The notes: a model not told the origin generated them from the letters alone. Counted from the stretch's first letter, positions 40,678 to 50,243 are shown. The stretch: 64,000 nt of DNA from Gammaproteobacteria bacterium HGW-Gammaproteobacteria-1 (GCA_002840095.1 PGZL01000013.1:106119-170118), one strand, 5' to 3'. Numbers and translations are program-made.

Positions 40678-41214
40678 TCAGGTAAGCAAAGAGTCGACGG
40701 TGGCGGCCAGATCCGGAAAGACGGGTACGCCTTCCAGGCCCTTGCCCTTGGCCAGGGTGCGCTCCCCCTTGCCGGTACGTACCAGTATCGGTGCTGCACC
40801 GACGGCGATAGCCGCCTCCAGGTCGCGGAGCGAGTCTCCTACCGCCGGAACCCCATGCAGGGAAACCTGCAGGCGGGCTTCGATGTCCCGGAACAGGCCG
40901 GATTTGGGTTTGCGGCAGTCGCAATTATCGTCGGGGCCGTGCGGACAGTAAAAAATGGCTTCGATCTGTCCGCCGAGCCCGGCCAGCAGCCGGTGCAGCT
41001 TGTCGTGTATGCGTTGCAGGGTGGCAAGATCGTAGTAGCCGCGCGCCACCCCCGACTGGTTGGTGACCACCACCACGCGCCAGCCGGCCTGGGTCAGGCG
41101 GGCGATGGCTTCCAGGCTGCCGGGAATGGGGATGAACTCCTCCGGTGACTTGATGTATTCGTCGGAGTCCTGGTTGATGACGCCGTCGCGGTCGAGGACG
41201 ATCAGTTTCACCAT
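40678..41214 (-). CDS. gmhB: D-glycero-D-manno-heptose-1,7-bisphosphate 7-phosphatase
   Basis: A 178-aa HAD phosphatase for the heptose of the LPS core. The nucleophile motif DRDGVIN has Asp8 and Asp10. TNQSGVARG follows, then the zinc-binding CPHGPDDNCDCRKP (~95-108) unique to GmhB, and motif IV VGDSLRDLEAA. I start at ATG 41214 (MVKLIVLDRDGVIN). Confidence 0.95.
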   Translation of the reverse strand: MVKLIVLDRDGVINQDSDEYIKSPEEFIPIPGSLEAIARLTQAGWRVVVVTNQSGVARGYYDLATLQRIHDKLHRLLAGLGGQIEAIFYCPHGPDDNCDCRKPKSGLFRDIEARLQVSLHGVPAVGDSLRDLEAAIAVGAAPILVRTGKGERTLAKGKGLEGVPVFPDLAATVDSLLT

Positions 41215-41216
41215 GG

Positions 41217-41555
41217 TCAGTCCCGGAACTCGGACACGCGGATGCGGCCGTTCACCATCTTCGACTCGCGCTGCATGATTTTGTCCATCTTCATCCAGAA
41301 GGCCTGCTTCAGGTCGAAGTCTGCGGCGATGCCGGTGCCGATGAGCAGGATGAACAGGTCGGCCACCTCCTCCGCCAGCTGCTCCTTCGGCTTGCCCTTG
41401 GTGATGGCGGCGCCGATCTCGCCCAGCTCTTCGGCCATCAGGGCCATGCGGTAGGTCAGTTCTTCGCCGCCCTTGTTCCTGAAGTCGTGCTTGTCGTGGA
41501 AAGCCTGCACGGCGGCAAGCATGGCGGCGTAGGAGTCGGTGTTGCGGTCGGTCAT
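41217..41555 (-). CDS. MazG-like all-alpha nucleotide pyrophosphohydrolase
   Basis: A 112-aa protein starting at ATG 41555 (MTDRNTDSYAAML) after GGGGTG. It has the metal-binding EELGEIGAAITKGK (~36-49) and EEVADLFILL (~56-65) of the MazG/dUTPase superfamily. These enzymes hydrolyse NTPs or related house-cleaning substrates; which one is unknown. It sits 2 bp before the gmhB start codon and is probably cotranscribed with glyS and gmhB. Confidence 0.8.
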   Translation of the reverse strand: MTDRNTDSYAAMLAAVQAFHDKHDFRNKGGEELTYRMALMAEELGEIGAAITKGKPKEQLAEEVADLFILLIGTGIAADFDLKQAFWMKMDKIMQRESKMVNGRIRVSEFRD

Positions 41556-41579
41556 CACGGGCACCCCAAATCGCTGTTT

Positions 41580-41650
41580 GTAGGGTGCGCACCGCGCACC
41601 GTTTCTGTTCGGGCGGCGCGGCGCACGTGGTGCGCGATGCGCACCCTACG
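41580..41650. repeat. GTAGGGTGCGCACC-family inverted pair between glyS and the MazG-like gene
   Basis: gtagggtgcgcaccgcgcacc and ggtgcgcgatgcgcaccctac face each other over ~25 bases and occupy most of the gap. Same family as 12715-12770. Confidence 0.85.
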
Positions 41651-41655
41651 GATGT

Positions 41656-43737
41656 TCAACCCTGCAACCGCGACAAGTCTGCCGCTTGCAGGAACAGATC
41701 GGACAGGCGCTTCAGCAGGGCAAGGCGGTTGGCGCGCAGCGCGGCATCGTCGGCCATCACCATCACCTGATCGAAAAACGCATCCACCACGCCGCGCAGA
41801 CCGGCAAGCTGGCACAAGGCCTCGGTATAGTTGCGCTGGGCGAACAGCGGCGCAACCTTGCCGGCCATGGCGTCGATCTGCTCGGCCAAATCCTTTTCCG
41901 CGGCCTCGGCCAGCAGATTCTTGTCGACGCTGCCGGTTACGCTCCCCTCGGCCTGACGCAGTATGTTGGCGATGCGTTTGTTGGCGGCGGCCAGGGCCTC
42001 CGCCTCCGGCAGCTTGCGGAAGATGGTCACGGCGCGCACGCGGGCGTCGAAATCCCGCGGCCGGGTCGGCCTCTGCGCCAGCACGGCGTCGAAGGTATCG
42101 TGCGCCACGCCGCTGTCGGCATAGTAGGCGCGCAGGCGCTCCAGCATGAATTCCAGCACCTGATCGGCGGTGTCCGGCTCCAGCTTCACGCCGACGGCGG
42201 CGTAGTTGCCGGCGGCCTCCAGCAGCAGGGCCTGCAGATCCAGATCGAGCCCGTTTTCAATAATGGTGCGCAGCACGCCCAGGGTGGCGCGGCGCAGGGC
42301 GAAGGGGTCCTTGTCGCCGGTGGGCGGCTGCTTGATGCCGAAGATGCCCACCAGAGTATCGAGGCGATCGGCGATGGCCAGCGCCTGGCCGGTGCGCGTT
42401 TCCGGCAGCTGGTCGCCGGCGTAGCGCGGCATGTACTGCTCGTCCAGCGCGGCGGCCACCTCGGCATCCTCGCCGTCGTGGGCGGCGTAATAGCGGCCCA
42501 TGATGCCCTGCAATTCCGGGAACTCGCCCACCATATTGGTGAGCAGATCGCACTTGGACAGCTCGCCGGCGCGGGTGGCCAGCTTGGCGTCACCGCCGAT
42601 TTGCGTGGCAATCACTGCAGCCAGTCTGGCGGCGCGGGCGCTCTTGTCGGCCAGGGTGCCCAGCTTGTTCTGGAACACCACGTTCTTCAGCGCGGCACCG
42701 TGGGCCGACAGCTTCTGCTTGCGGTCCTGATTCCAGAAGAAATCGGCGTCGGTGAGGCGCGGGCGCACCACGCGCTCGTTGCCTTCGCGCACATGGCGCG
42801 GGTCCTGGCTTTCGATGTTGCTCAGGGTGATGAAGTACGGCAGCAGTCGGCCTTCGCCATTCTGCACCGGGAAATACTTCTGGTTACCCTTCATGGTGGA
42901 GATCAGCGCCTCGGCCGGCACCTCCAGGAAGCGTTCCTCGAACTTGCCGGTGACCGCCACCGGCCATTCCACCAGACCGGCCACCTCGTCCAGCAGATCT
43001 TCGTCGATAAGGGCCTCTCCGCCCACGGCGGCAGCAGCCTCCAGCACCTGGGCGCGCACCGCCTCGCGGCGAGCGGCAAAGTCGGCCACCACCTTGCCTT
43101 CCGTCTCCAGCAGCGGCGCGTAGGCGGCGGGCTCGCCCAGGTACAGCTGACCCGGGCTCATGAAGCGATGGCCACGGGTCTCACGCCCGCTGCGGGTGGC
43201 AAGGATCTCGCAGTCGATGACGTCCGTACCGAACAGCATCACCACCCAGTGCACCGGCCGCACGAACTCCGCGTCGAGGCTGCCCCAGCGCATGCGCTTG
43301 GGGATCGGCAGCTTGTCCAGGGAGGTTTGCACGATCTCCGGCAGCAGCTCGGCGGTGGGACGGCCCTGCTGCTGCGAGCGGTGCACCAGCCAGGCGCCCT
43401 TGTCGGTCTTGAGGTGGTCCAGCTGATCGACCTCCACGCCGCAGGACGCAGCAAAGCCCTTGGCGGCCTGGGTGGGGTTGCCCTCGCCGTCGAAGGCGGC
43501 GGTCAGCGCCGGGCCGCGGCGCTCCACTTCCTTATCCGGCTGGGCCACGGCCAGCTCCTTCACCAGCACCGCCAGGCGGCGCGGGGTGGCGTAGAACTGC
43601 ACCTCGCCACGTGTGAGGTCGGCCTTGGCCAGGCCTTCCTTGACGCCTTCGCCGAAGGCGGTCATCAGGCGCTTGAGGGCCTTCGGCGGCAGCTCTTCAG
43701 TGCCGATCTCAACCAGAAAATCTTGTCTCGTACTCAT
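41656..43737 (-). CDS. glyS: Glycyl-tRNA synthetase beta subunit
   Basis: A 693-aa subunit of the heterotetrameric bacterial GlyRS. It starts at ATG 43737, giving MSTRQDFLVEIGTEELPPKA, the conserved N-terminus. VFQNKLGTLADKSARA, RATLGVLRTIIENGL and the C-terminal tRNA-binding region are recognisable. A longer frame to 43782 has no family support. Downstream of glyQ after a 135-bp repeat gap. Confidence 0.97.
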   Translation of the reverse strand: MSTRQDFLVEIGTEELPPKALKRLMTAFGEGVKEGLAKADLTRGEVQFYATPRRLAVLVKELAVAQPDKEVERRGPALTAAFDGEGNPTQAAKGFAASCGVEVDQLDHLKTDKGAWLVHRSQQQGRPTAELLPEIVQTSLDKLPIPKRMRWGSLDAEFVRPVHWVVMLFGTDVIDCEILATRSGRETRGHRFMSPGQLYLGEPAAYAPLLETEGKVVADFAARREAVRAQVLEAAAAVGGEALIDEDLLDEVAGLVEWPVAVTGKFEERFLEVPAEALISTMKGNQKYFPVQNGEGRLLPYFITLSNIESQDPRHVREGNERVVRPRLTDADFFWNQDRKQKLSAHGAALKNVVFQNKLGTLADKSARAARLAAVIATQIGGDAKLATRAGELSKCDLLTNMVGEFPELQGIMGRYYAAHDGEDAEVAAALDEQYMPRYAGDQLPETRTGQALAIADRLDTLVGIFGIKQPPTGDKDPFALRRATLGVLRTIIENGLDLDLQALLLEAAGNYAAVGVKLEPDTADQVLEFMLERLRAYYADSGVAHDTFDAVLAQRPTRPRDFDARVRAVTIFRKLPEAEALAAANKRIANILRQAEGSVTGSVDKNLLAEAAEKDLAEQIDAMAGKVAPLFAQRNYTEALCQLAGLRGVVDAFFDQVMVMADDAALRANRLALLKRLSDLFLQAADLSRLQG

Positions 43738-43797
43738 CAGATAGTCCTTTTTACCCTTACGACGCCGAAGCTCGTTGAACACGGGTTAAAACCGAAT

Positions 43798-43862
43798 CTG
43801 CCGCAGAGACGCAGAGGGTTTTACATCCAGTTCCTCTGCGCCTCCGCGTCTCTGCGGCAAGG
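43798..43862. repeat. GCAGAGACGCAGAGG-family inverted repeat between glyQ and glyS
   Basis: gccgcagagacgcagagg faces cctctgcgcctccgcgtctc then tgcggc, separated by ~15 bases. It is the same arm sequence as at 11030, 13945 and 46058. Confidence 0.85.
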
Positions 43863-43872
43863 GGTTTGAAGT

Positions 43873-44784
43873 TCATTTTTTCCCAGCGAGCATCGGGAAG
43901 CTCAGCGCCTCGCGGCGGTCGTAATAGGCCTGGGCCACGGCGCGGGCCAGCTGGCGCACGCGCAGGATATAGCGCTGGCGTTCAGTGACGGAGATGGCCT
44001 TGCGCGCATCGAGCAGGTTGAAGGTGTGGGAGGTCTTCAGCACCATCTCGTAGGCCGGCAACGGCAGGCCGAGGTCGATGAGGCGCTGGCTTTCGCCCTC
44101 GTAGAAATCGAAGTGCTTGAACAGGGTGTCCACGTCGGCGTGTTCGAAGTTGAAGGTGGACATCTCCACCTCGTTCTGGTGGAACACGTCGCCATAGGTG
44201 ACCTTGCCCAGGGGACCGTCGGTCCACACCAGGTCGAACACGCTTTCCACGCCCTGGAGATACATGGCGATGCGCTCCAGGCCGTAGGTGATTTCGCCGG
44301 TGACCGGCCGGCATTCCAGGCCGCCCACCTGCTGGAAATAGGTGAACTGGGTGACTTCCATGCCGTTGAGCCAGATCTCCCAGCCCAGGCCCCAGGCTCC
44401 CAGGGTGGGCGACTCCCAGTTGTCCTCCACGAAGCGGATGTCATGCACCAGCGGGTCCAGGCCCAGCATGCGCAGGGAGCCGAGGTACAGTTCCTGGATG
44501 TCGAGGGGCGAGGGCTTGATCACCACCTGGAACTGGTAATAGTGCTGCAGGCGGTTGGGATTCTCGCCATAGCGGCCGTCGGCCGGGCGGCGCGAGGGCT
44601 GTACGTAAGCGGCGCTCCAGGGCTCCGGGCCGATGGCGCGCAAAAAGGTGGCCGGGTGAAAGGTGCCGGCGCCCACTTCCATGTCGTAGGGCTGGAGGAT
44701 CACACAGCCCTGCCCGGCCCAATACTCCTGCAAAGCCAGGATCAACCCCTGAAAGGTCGATACATCCCGCGCCGTCTTTTTCAT
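43873..44784 (-). CDS. glyQ: Glycyl-tRNA synthetase alpha subunit
   Basis: A 303-aa class II catalytic subunit. It starts at ATG 44784 ([20 protein letters not shown]) with the family's conserved first residues. It has [40 protein letters not shown] and the SFPML ending. The start is followed by the expected overlap-free order glyQ-glyS. Confidence 0.97.
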   Translation of the reverse strand: MKKTARDVSTFQGLILALQEYWAGQGCVILQPYDMEVGAGTFHPATFLRAIGPEPWSAAYVQPSRRPADGRYGENPNRLQHYYQFQVVIKPSPLDIQELYLGSLRMLGLDPLVHDIRFVEDNWESPTLGAWGLGWEIWLNGMEVTQFTYFQQVGGLECRPVTGEITYGLERIAMYLQGVESVFDLVWTDGPLGKVTYGDVFHQNEVEMSTFNFEHADVDTLFKHFDFYEGESQRLIDLGLPLPAYEMVLKTSHTFNLLDARKAISVTERQRYILRVRQLARAVAQAYYDRREALSFPMLAGKK

Positions 44785-44967
44785 GACATCCCCGTAATCC
44801 GTCCGGTACAAAAGTCGCGAATTATAGCGCGCGGGAAGACGCGCGGGTAAGCGCTTTTCCCGGACCGGGGCGGGGTGTCGCCCCTGGGGTGGGTCCCGCC
44901 GTAGCGGCGGCGGCGGCCCTTTTGGGTTAAAATGCGGCGCTCATTTTCCCGCCACTCCGAAGGTTTC

Positions 44968-46014
44968 ATGTCTCAAGCTAAGCGCAAGGCCGTCGCCCTG
45001 GTTTCCGGCGGGCTCGATTCCATGCTCGCCGTTCGCGTCATCCAGGAGCAGGGCATTCACGTCGAGGGCATCAATTTCTACACCGGCTTCTGTGTGGAGG
45101 GGCATACCCACGCCATCCGCAAGAAGGACCAGGGCAAGGACAAGCGCAACAACGCCCTGTGGGTGGCGGAACAGCTGGGCATCAAGCTGCACATCATCGA
45201 CATCGTCGAGGAATACAAGGATGTGCTGCTCAACCCCAAGCACGGCTACGGCGCCAACATGAACCCCTGCCTGGACTGCAAGATATTCATGGTGCACAAG
45301 GCGCTGGAGTGGGCCGATAAGAACGGCTTCGATTTCATCATCACCGGCGAGGTGGTGGGCCAGCGGCCCATGTCGCAGCGCAAGGACACCATGCCGGTGG
45401 TGGCGCGCGAGTCCGGCGCGCAGGATCGCCTGTTGCGTCCCCTGTGCGCGAAGAACCTGCCGGCCACCCTGCCCGAGCGCGAAGGCTGGGTGGACCGAGA
45501 AAAGCTATACGACTTCTCCGGCCGCAGCCGCAAGCCGCAAATGGCCCTGGCGGCACAGTTCGGCTTCAGCGACTACGCGACCCCGGCGGGCGGTTGCTGC
45601 TTCCTCACCGACGAGGCTTATTCGCGCAAGCTGGTGGATCTGTGGCAGGCGCGGGGCAAGCGCGAATATGAAATGGACGACATCATGCTGCTCAAGGTGG
45701 GGCGCCACATCCGGCCGGCGCCGCACTACAAGCTGATCGTCGGCCGCGAAGAGGGTGAGAACAACTTCCTCGAAGGCTACCGCAAGATCTATATCCACCT
45801 GCGCCCGATCAGCCATACCGGCCCTCTGGTGCTGCTGGACGGCGAGGCAAGCGAGGAGGACATCGTGCTCGCCGCGCGCATCACCGCGCGCTATTCCAAG
45901 GGCCACACCGCCGAACAGGTCACCGTGCAGGTCACCGATCTCAACGGCGTGAGCCGCGAACTGGTGGTGGCGCCCTTGTCGCCGGACGAACTCAAGCCGG
46001 AATGGCATTTGTGA
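44968..46014 (+). CDS. PP-loop ATP pyrophosphatase, tRNA-thiolation-like
   Basis: A 348-aa protein starting MSQAKRKAVALVSGGLDSML. The PP-loop SGGLDS (13-18) activates a tRNA base or other substrate with ATP. A cysteine pair NPCLDCK (~residue 95-101) and GGCCF (~210-214) could carry persulfide. It resembles MnmA/ThiI/TtuA in the first half, but the rest (RHIRPAPHYKLIVGREEGEN) belongs to a distinct family often named after tRNA thiouridylate enzymes. The exact product is not established. A TusA gene follows, consistent with sulfur transfer. Confidence 0.8.
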   Translation: MSQAKRKAVALVSGGLDSMLAVRVIQEQGIHVEGINFYTGFCVEGHTHAIRKKDQGKDKRNNALWVAEQLGIKLHIIDIVEEYKDVLLNPKHGYGANMNPCLDCKIFMVHKALEWADKNGFDFIITGEVVGQRPMSQRKDTMPVVARESGAQDRLLRPLCAKNLPATLPEREGWVDREKLYDFSGRSRKPQMALAAQFGFSDYATPAGGCCFLTDEAYSRKLVDLWQARGKREYEMDDIMLLKVGRHIRPAPHYKLIVGREEGENNFLEGYRKIYIHLRPISHTGPLVLLDGEASEEDIVLAARITARYSKGHTAEQVTVQVTDLNGVSRELVVAPLSPDELKPEWHL

Positions 46015-46057
46015 TGCGGAAGATCGTACCCCAGGGCGGCACGAAGAAGTTCCAACA

Positions 46058-46136
46058 CTCAACGCAGAGACGCAGAGGCGCGGAGGTCGCAGAGGACATT
46101 CATTTACATGCTCTGCGCCTCCGCGTCTCTGCGTTG
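46058..46136. repeat. GCAGAGACGCAGAGG-family inverted repeat before tusA
   Basis: aacgcagagacgcagaggcg faces gcctccgcgtctctgcgttg across ~40 bases in the PP-loop/tusA gap. Confidence 0.85.
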
Positions 46137-46181
46137 GGTTTTGTCATCGCGTCCTTTGCGCCTCTGCGGTGAGGTTCCTTC

Positions 46182-46415
46182 ATGGCCCGTTATCAGCTCG
46201 ACGCCCGCCGCCTGCTCTGCCCCATGCCGGTGATCCGTGCCCAGAACCGGGTGGCGGAGCTTCAGCCTGGCGACGTGCTGGAGGTGACCTGCACCGATCC
46301 CGGCGCGCTCAACGACATCCCGGCCTGGTGCCGCATCAACGGCCACAGGGTGCTGGCCACCCGCCGCGACGGCAATGAGGTGATCATCGATATTGAGGTG
46401 GGCGATGGGACATAA
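46182..46415 (+). CDS. TusA/SirA-family sulfur carrier protein
   Basis: A 77-aa protein with the sulfur-carrying cysteine in the CPMPVIRA motif (C13) and the family end VIIDIEVGDG. TusA proteins pass persulfide sulfur to tRNA thiolation, or in sulfur oxidisers to Dsr/Hdr enzymes. It follows the PP-loop gene and overlaps the transporter gene by 11 bp. Which sulfur pathway it serves is not shown by the sequence. Confidence 0.9.
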   Translation: MARYQLDARRLLCPMPVIRAQNRVAELQPGDVLEVTCTDPGALNDIPAWCRINGHRVLATRRDGNEVIIDIEVGDGT

Positions 46416-47580
46416 CCATCAGCATGCCGCCCTGCCGCAAGGCAACAAGGGCGATGCGCGTTACGAGGCGACGCGCAACGTCACCCTCGTCGGCGCGGTG
46501 GTGAACCTGTTCCTGTCCATCGGCAAGGTCGCCATCGGCGTCATCGGCAGCTCGCCCGCGCTGGTGGCCGACGGCGTGCATTCCCTGTCCGATCTGCTGA
46601 CCGACGTGCTGGTGGTATGGGCAGCCAAGCACGGCAGTCGTGACGCCGACGAGGATCACCCCTATGGCCACGGCCGCATCGAAACGGTGTTCACCGTGGC
46701 CCTGGGCGTGGTTCTGCTGCTGGTGGCCGCCGGCATTATTTATGACGCGAGCTCGCGCCTGTTTCATCCGGAACGCCTGACCCAGCCCGGCGTGCTGGCC
46801 CTGGTCATGGCTGCCATTTCGGTGGTGTCCAAGGAGGCGCTGTACCTGTACACCCTGCGCGTGGCCAGGCGCATCCGCTCCAACCTGCTCAAGGCCAATG
46901 CCTGGCACCACCGTTCCGACGCCATATCCTCCATCGTGGTCATCGTCGGTATCGGCGGCACCATGGCGGGCCTGCCCTACCTGGATGCCATCGCCGCCGC
47001 CGCCGTGGGGCTGATGATTGCCAGGATAGCCTGGGAGCTGGGCTGGCAGGCGGTGCACGAATTAATGGATACCGCCCTGGAGGCCGAGCGGGTGGAGGCC
47101 ATCCGCCGCGTCATCCAGTCCGTGGACGGGGTCAACGAACTGCACACCCTGCGCACCCGGCGCATGGGCGCCGACGCCCTGGTGGACGTGCACATCCAGG
47201 TCGATCCCCTGCTCAGCGTGTCGGAAGGACACCACATCAGCGAGCGGGTGCGGCAGAAGGTGGTACGCGAAATCGAGGAAGTGCAGGACGTGCTGGTGCA
47301 CATCGACCCGGAAGACGACGAACAGATCGCGCTGAGCGCCCATCTGCCCTCGCGTCAGGTGCTGCTGGCGAGGCTGCGGGGTTTCTGGCAGGATAGCCCC
47401 GCTGCGGAGCACATACGCCGCGTCACCCTCCATTACCTGGATGGGAAGCTGCGCGTGGAGGTGTATCTGCCCCTGGAACAGGTCGGCGACGAGGCGGAAA
47501 GACGCCACCTGACCGAGGTTTTACGGCGGCCGGCGGCCGGGATGGCTGAAATAGAGTCCATCACCGTTTATTACAGCTGA
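46405..47580 (+). CDS. Cation diffusion facilitator (FieF/MMT-like) metal exporter
   Basis: A 391-aa inner-membrane Zn/Fe/Mn:proton antiporter. It starts at ATG 46405 (MGHNHQHAALPQ, His-rich). There are six predicted helices. The site-A residues lie in DGVHSLSDLLTD (helix 2, ~53-64) and AWHHRSDAISS (helix 5, ~157-167). The C-terminal ferredoxin-like domain (~220-310) contains the usual metal-binding H/D positions. The last ~80 residues are an extra domain not in FieF. The specific metal is unknown. The stop touches the first NtrC box. Confidence 0.9.
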   Translation: MGHNHQHAALPQGNKGDARYEATRNVTLVGAVVNLFLSIGKVAIGVIGSSPALVADGVHSLSDLLTDVLVVWAAKHGSRDADEDHPYGHGRIETVFTVALGVVLLLVAAGIIYDASSRLFHPERLTQPGVLALVMAAISVVSKEALYLYTLRVARRIRSNLLKANAWHHRSDAISSIVVIVGIGGTMAGLPYLDAIAAAAVGLMIARIAWELGWQAVHELMDTALEAERVEAIRRVIQSVDGVNELHTLRTRRMGADALVDVHIQVDPLLSVSEGHHISERVRQKVVREIEEVQDVLVHIDPEDDEQIALSAHLPSRQVLLARLRGFWQDSPAAEHIRRVTLHYLDGKLRVEVYLPLEQVGDEAERRHLTEVLRRPAAGMAEIESITVYYS

Positions 47581-47628
47581 CGCACCTAAGTGGTGCGTTT
47601 TTGTATTTGTGCGCACCATGTTGGTGCG
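47581..47628. promoter_or_regulatory. Paired NtrC enhancer sites upstream of glnA
   Basis: CGCACCTAAGTGGTGCG (47581-47597) and CGCACCATGTTGGTGCG (47612-47628) both fit TGCACC-N5-GGTGCA except for the outermost base of each arm. Their centres are 31 bp apart, three helical turns, as in the E. coli glnA enhancer. Confidence 0.85.
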
Positions 47629-47690
47629 TGATGGCGCCAGGTCATAGTCCGTACAGGAACTATGATATTTAAAATCAGGCGCTTGCCTGC

Positions 47691-47706
47691 TGGCATGGTT
47701 CATGCA
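47691..47706 (+). promoter_or_regulatory. Sigma54 (-24/-12) promoter of glnA
   Basis: TGGCATGGTTCATGCA matches the sigma54 consensus at all but two positions with correct spacing. Transcription would start near 47716, with the NtrC boxes centred at about -96 and -127. Confidence 0.85.
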
Positions 47707-47775
47707 CTTATTTGGACACAAAATTCCGGCCGGGAACCGGCCAAACTCGTTGAGCGCTAACCTGGAGGCAGTGAG

Positions 47776-49185
47776 ATGTCTGGTGAAAATGTATTGAATC
47801 TGATCAAGGAAAAGGGCGCGAAGTTCGTCGACTTCCGCTTCACCGATACCATCGGCAAAGAGCAGCACGTGACCTACCCGGCCAGCCACATCGACGCCGA
47901 TACCTTCACCGACGGCGTGATGTTTGACGGCTCCTCCATCTCCGGCTGGAAGCACATCAACGAATCCGACATGATCCTGATGCCGGACCCGAGCACCGCC
48001 TACCTGGACCCGTTCGCCGACGAGCCGATGGTCAACGTCACCTGCAACATCGTCGAGCCCTCCACCATGCAGGGCTACGAGCGCGACCCGCGTTCCATCG
48101 CCAAGCGCGCCGAGGAATTCCTCAAGTCCACCGGCATCGCCGACACCGCCTTCTTCGGTCCCGAGCCTGAATTCTTCATTTTCGACGACATCCGCTGGGG
48201 CGCCGACATGTCCGGCTGCTTCGTCAAGATTGACTCCGAAGAGGCCGACTGGAACTCCGAGCGCGTCTACGCCAACGGCAACATGGGTCACCGCCCCGGC
48301 ATCAAGGGCGGTTACTTCCCGGTTCCCCCGGTCGACTCCCTGCACGACATCCGCGCCGCCATGTGCCTGGCGATGGAAGAGATCGGCCTGAACGTCGAAG
48401 TGCACCACCACGAAGTGGCCACCGCCGGCCAGTGCGAAATCGGCGTGTCCTTCAACACCCTGGTGAAGAAGGCCGACGAAGTGCAGAAGCTGAAGTACGT
48501 GGTGCACAACGTGGCCCACGCCTATGGCAAGACCGCCACCTTCATGCCCAAGCCGATGGTCGGTGACAACGGTTCCGGCATGCACGTGCACCAGTCCCTG
48601 GCCAAGGGCGGCACCAACCTGTTCTCCGGCAACCTGTACGGCGGCCTGTCCGAGACCGCGCTGTACTACATCGGCGGCATCATCAAGCACGCCCGTGCCC
48701 TGAACGCCATCACCAACCCGGGCACCAACAGCTACAAGCGTCTGGTCCCCGGCTTCGAAGCCCCGGTCATGCTGGCCTACTCCGCCCGCAACCGTTCCGC
48801 TTCCATCCGTATCCCGTACGTGCAGAACCCGAAGGCCCGCCGCATCGAGACCCGTTTCCCGGACCCGAGCGCCAACCCCTACCTGGCCTTCGCCGCGCTG
48901 ATGATGGCCGGCCTGGACGGCATCATCAACAAGATCCACCCGGGCGACGCCATGGACAAGGATCTGTATGACCTGCCGCCGGAAGAGGCCAAGGCCATCC
49001 CGACCGTGTGCCATGCCCTGGATCAGGCCCTGGACTACCTGGACAAGGATCGCGAGTTCCTGACCCGTGGCGGCGTGTTCACCGACGACGTGATCGATGC
49101 CTACATCAAGCTGAAGATGGACGACGTCACGCGCATGCGCATGACCACCCACCCCATCGAGTTCGACATGTACTACAGCCTCTAA
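47776..49185 (+). CDS. glnA: Glutamine synthetase type I (GSI-beta)
   Basis: A 469-aa ammonia-assimilating enzyme. [16 protein letters not shown], the metal-site region [10 protein letters not shown] and the glutamate-site [18 protein letters not shown] are visible. The adenylylation-site tyrosine is Tyr398 (DLYDLPPEE, the equivalent of E. coli Tyr397 after Met removal), so activity should be controlled by GlnE. Upstream lie the NtrC boxes and sigma54 promoter; a terminator follows at 49211. Confidence 0.98.
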   Translation: MSGENVLNLIKEKGAKFVDFRFTDTIGKEQHVTYPASHIDADTFTDGVMFDGSSISGWKHINESDMILMPDPSTAYLDPFADEPMVNVTCNIVEPSTMQGYERDPRSIAKRAEEFLKSTGIADTAFFGPEPEFFIFDDIRWGADMSGCFVKIDSEEADWNSERVYANGNMGHRPGIKGGYFPVPPVDSLHDIRAAMCLAMEEIGLNVEVHHHEVATAGQCEIGVSFNTLVKKADEVQKLKYVVHNVAHAYGKTATFMPKPMVGDNGSGMHVHQSLAKGGTNLFSGNLYGGLSETALYYIGGIIKHARALNAITNPGTNSYKRLVPGFEAPVMLAYSARNRSASIRIPYVQNPKARRIETRFPDPSANPYLAFAALMMAGLDGIINKIHPGDAMDKDLYDLPPEEAKAIPTVCHALDQALDYLDKDREFLTRGGVFTDDVIDAYIKLKMDDVTRMRMTTHPIEFDMYYSL

Positions 49186-49210
49186 GCGAGACTGGAAACA
49201 CGTTGTTCAG

Positions 49211-49239
49211 AACGCCCCCGCAAGGGGGCGTTTTGTTTT
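49211..49239 (+). terminator. Rho-independent terminator after glnA
   Basis: ACGCCCCCGCAAGGGGGCGT forms an 8-bp GC stem with a short loop, followed by TTTTGTTTT. Confidence 0.9.
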
Positions 49240-49269
49240 GGGCCTATTGTTATGCGCTGGAATGTCCTT

Positions 49270-49338
49270 GGTGCGCACCGCGCAACCTACGTGGGCCTCC
49301 TTGCCCCGGTCACTGCGGTAGGGTGCGCACCGCGCACC
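49270..49338. repeat. GTAGGGTGCGCACC-family pair upstream of the DUF4124 gene
   Basis: ggtgcgcaccgcgcaacctac and tagggtgcgcaccgcgcacc face each other 30 bp apart between the glnA terminator and 49425. Confidence 0.8.
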
Positions 49339-49424
49339 AACCACCATGTGCATGTACCTTCCGGCGCAGTGCGCGCGCGACAAAGGGACGGCGGGAAGAG
49401 CGTAACCCTGCTATATTTCCGCCC

Positions 49425-50012
49425 ATGAAACGACACGTTTTTCTGTTGCTGCTGCCCCTCGCCTTCGCGACGACGGGCGCGTTTGCCCAGGACAAGGGTT
49501 ACAAAGTCACCCGCCCCGACGGCACGGTGGAATTCACCGATCAGCCGACGGCCGGCGCCCAGGAGATCACCCTGCCCAAGGCGCAAAGCTATGAGCCGCC
49601 GCCGCTCCCTGCGGTAACCGAGTCGCCGCCGCCCATACCCCAAGGTCCTCCCTACAGTACGCTGGCCATCACCGCGCCCACCGCGGATCAGACCTTCCAG
49701 GACGGCGGGGGGATCGTGACCGTGAGCGTGCGGTTGGAACCGGCACTGCGTAACGGACACCGCCTGGTGATCCTGCTCGACGGCAAGGAGGCCGGGCTGG
49801 GTGCCAACGTCAGCCTGAGCGGCGTGGAACGCGGCAGCCATACCGTGGCGGCCGAGGTCCGCGATGGCCGCGGCAACGCCATCCAGGGTTCGGCACCGGT
49901 GACCTTCCACATGCGGCAGTACTCGAAGCTGTTTGACGCCCAGCCGCCGGCCAACGGCGCATCGCCGGTCGGTCCCGCGCCGATGATGCCGCGCGCACCG
50001 CGTCCGCAATAG
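49425..50012 (+). CDS. Secreted DUF4124 protein between glnA and ntrB
   Basis: A 195-aa protein with a signal peptide (MKRHVFLLLLPLAFATTGAFAQ, cleavage after AFA). A DUF4124-type domain at ~24-48 (YKVTRPDGTVEFTDQP) is followed by a Pro-rich stretch and a ~90-residue Ig-like domain (ITAPTADQTFQDGGGIVTVS, RLVILLDGK). The tail is Pro/Ala-rich. Found between glnA and ntrBC in many gammaproteobacteria, with unknown function. A weak ribosome site precedes ATG 49425. Confidence 0.8.
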   Translation: MKRHVFLLLLPLAFATTGAFAQDKGYKVTRPDGTVEFTDQPTAGAQEITLPKAQSYEPPPLPAVTESPPPIPQGPPYSTLAITAPTADQTFQDGGGIVTVSVRLEPALRNGHRLVILLDGKEAGLGANVSLSGVERGSHTVAAEVRDGRGNAIQGSAPVTFHMRQYSKLFDAQPPANGASPVGPAPMMPRAPRPQ

Positions 50013-50068
50013 CGTTCTTCCCCGCCACCCGGCTCCTCTCCCTTCCCGCAGTCCCGCGCAGTGATGTG

Positions 50069-50085
50069 TGCACTATATTGGTGCG
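50069..50085. promoter_or_regulatory. NtrC-like site upstream of ntrB
   Basis: TGCACTATATTGGTGCG fits the NtrC dyad at 10 of 12 specified bases. It lies ~200 bp before ntrB and would allow autoregulation of ntrBC, as in enteric bacteria. The remainder of the 50013-50270 gap shows no gene. Confidence 0.55.
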
Positions 50086-50243
50086 CACATCTGCGCCATG
50101 AACTATCCTGAAGTCCATCCAGGTGCGGCTGGTTCGCCGCCGGCGCCGGCATACGTCCTGCGGCACACCATAAGCCTATGTTTTAAGAAGAAATAAACTT
50201 TGTGCGCAGGAGGGGGCGCCATTCGCCGAATTATTGCCGAATC

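Noticed and set aside
47521..49152. A 543-codon open frame antisense to glnA
   Set aside because: It mirrors glnA codon structure, has no start signals and no recognisable motif; long antisense frames arise from high-GC third positions.
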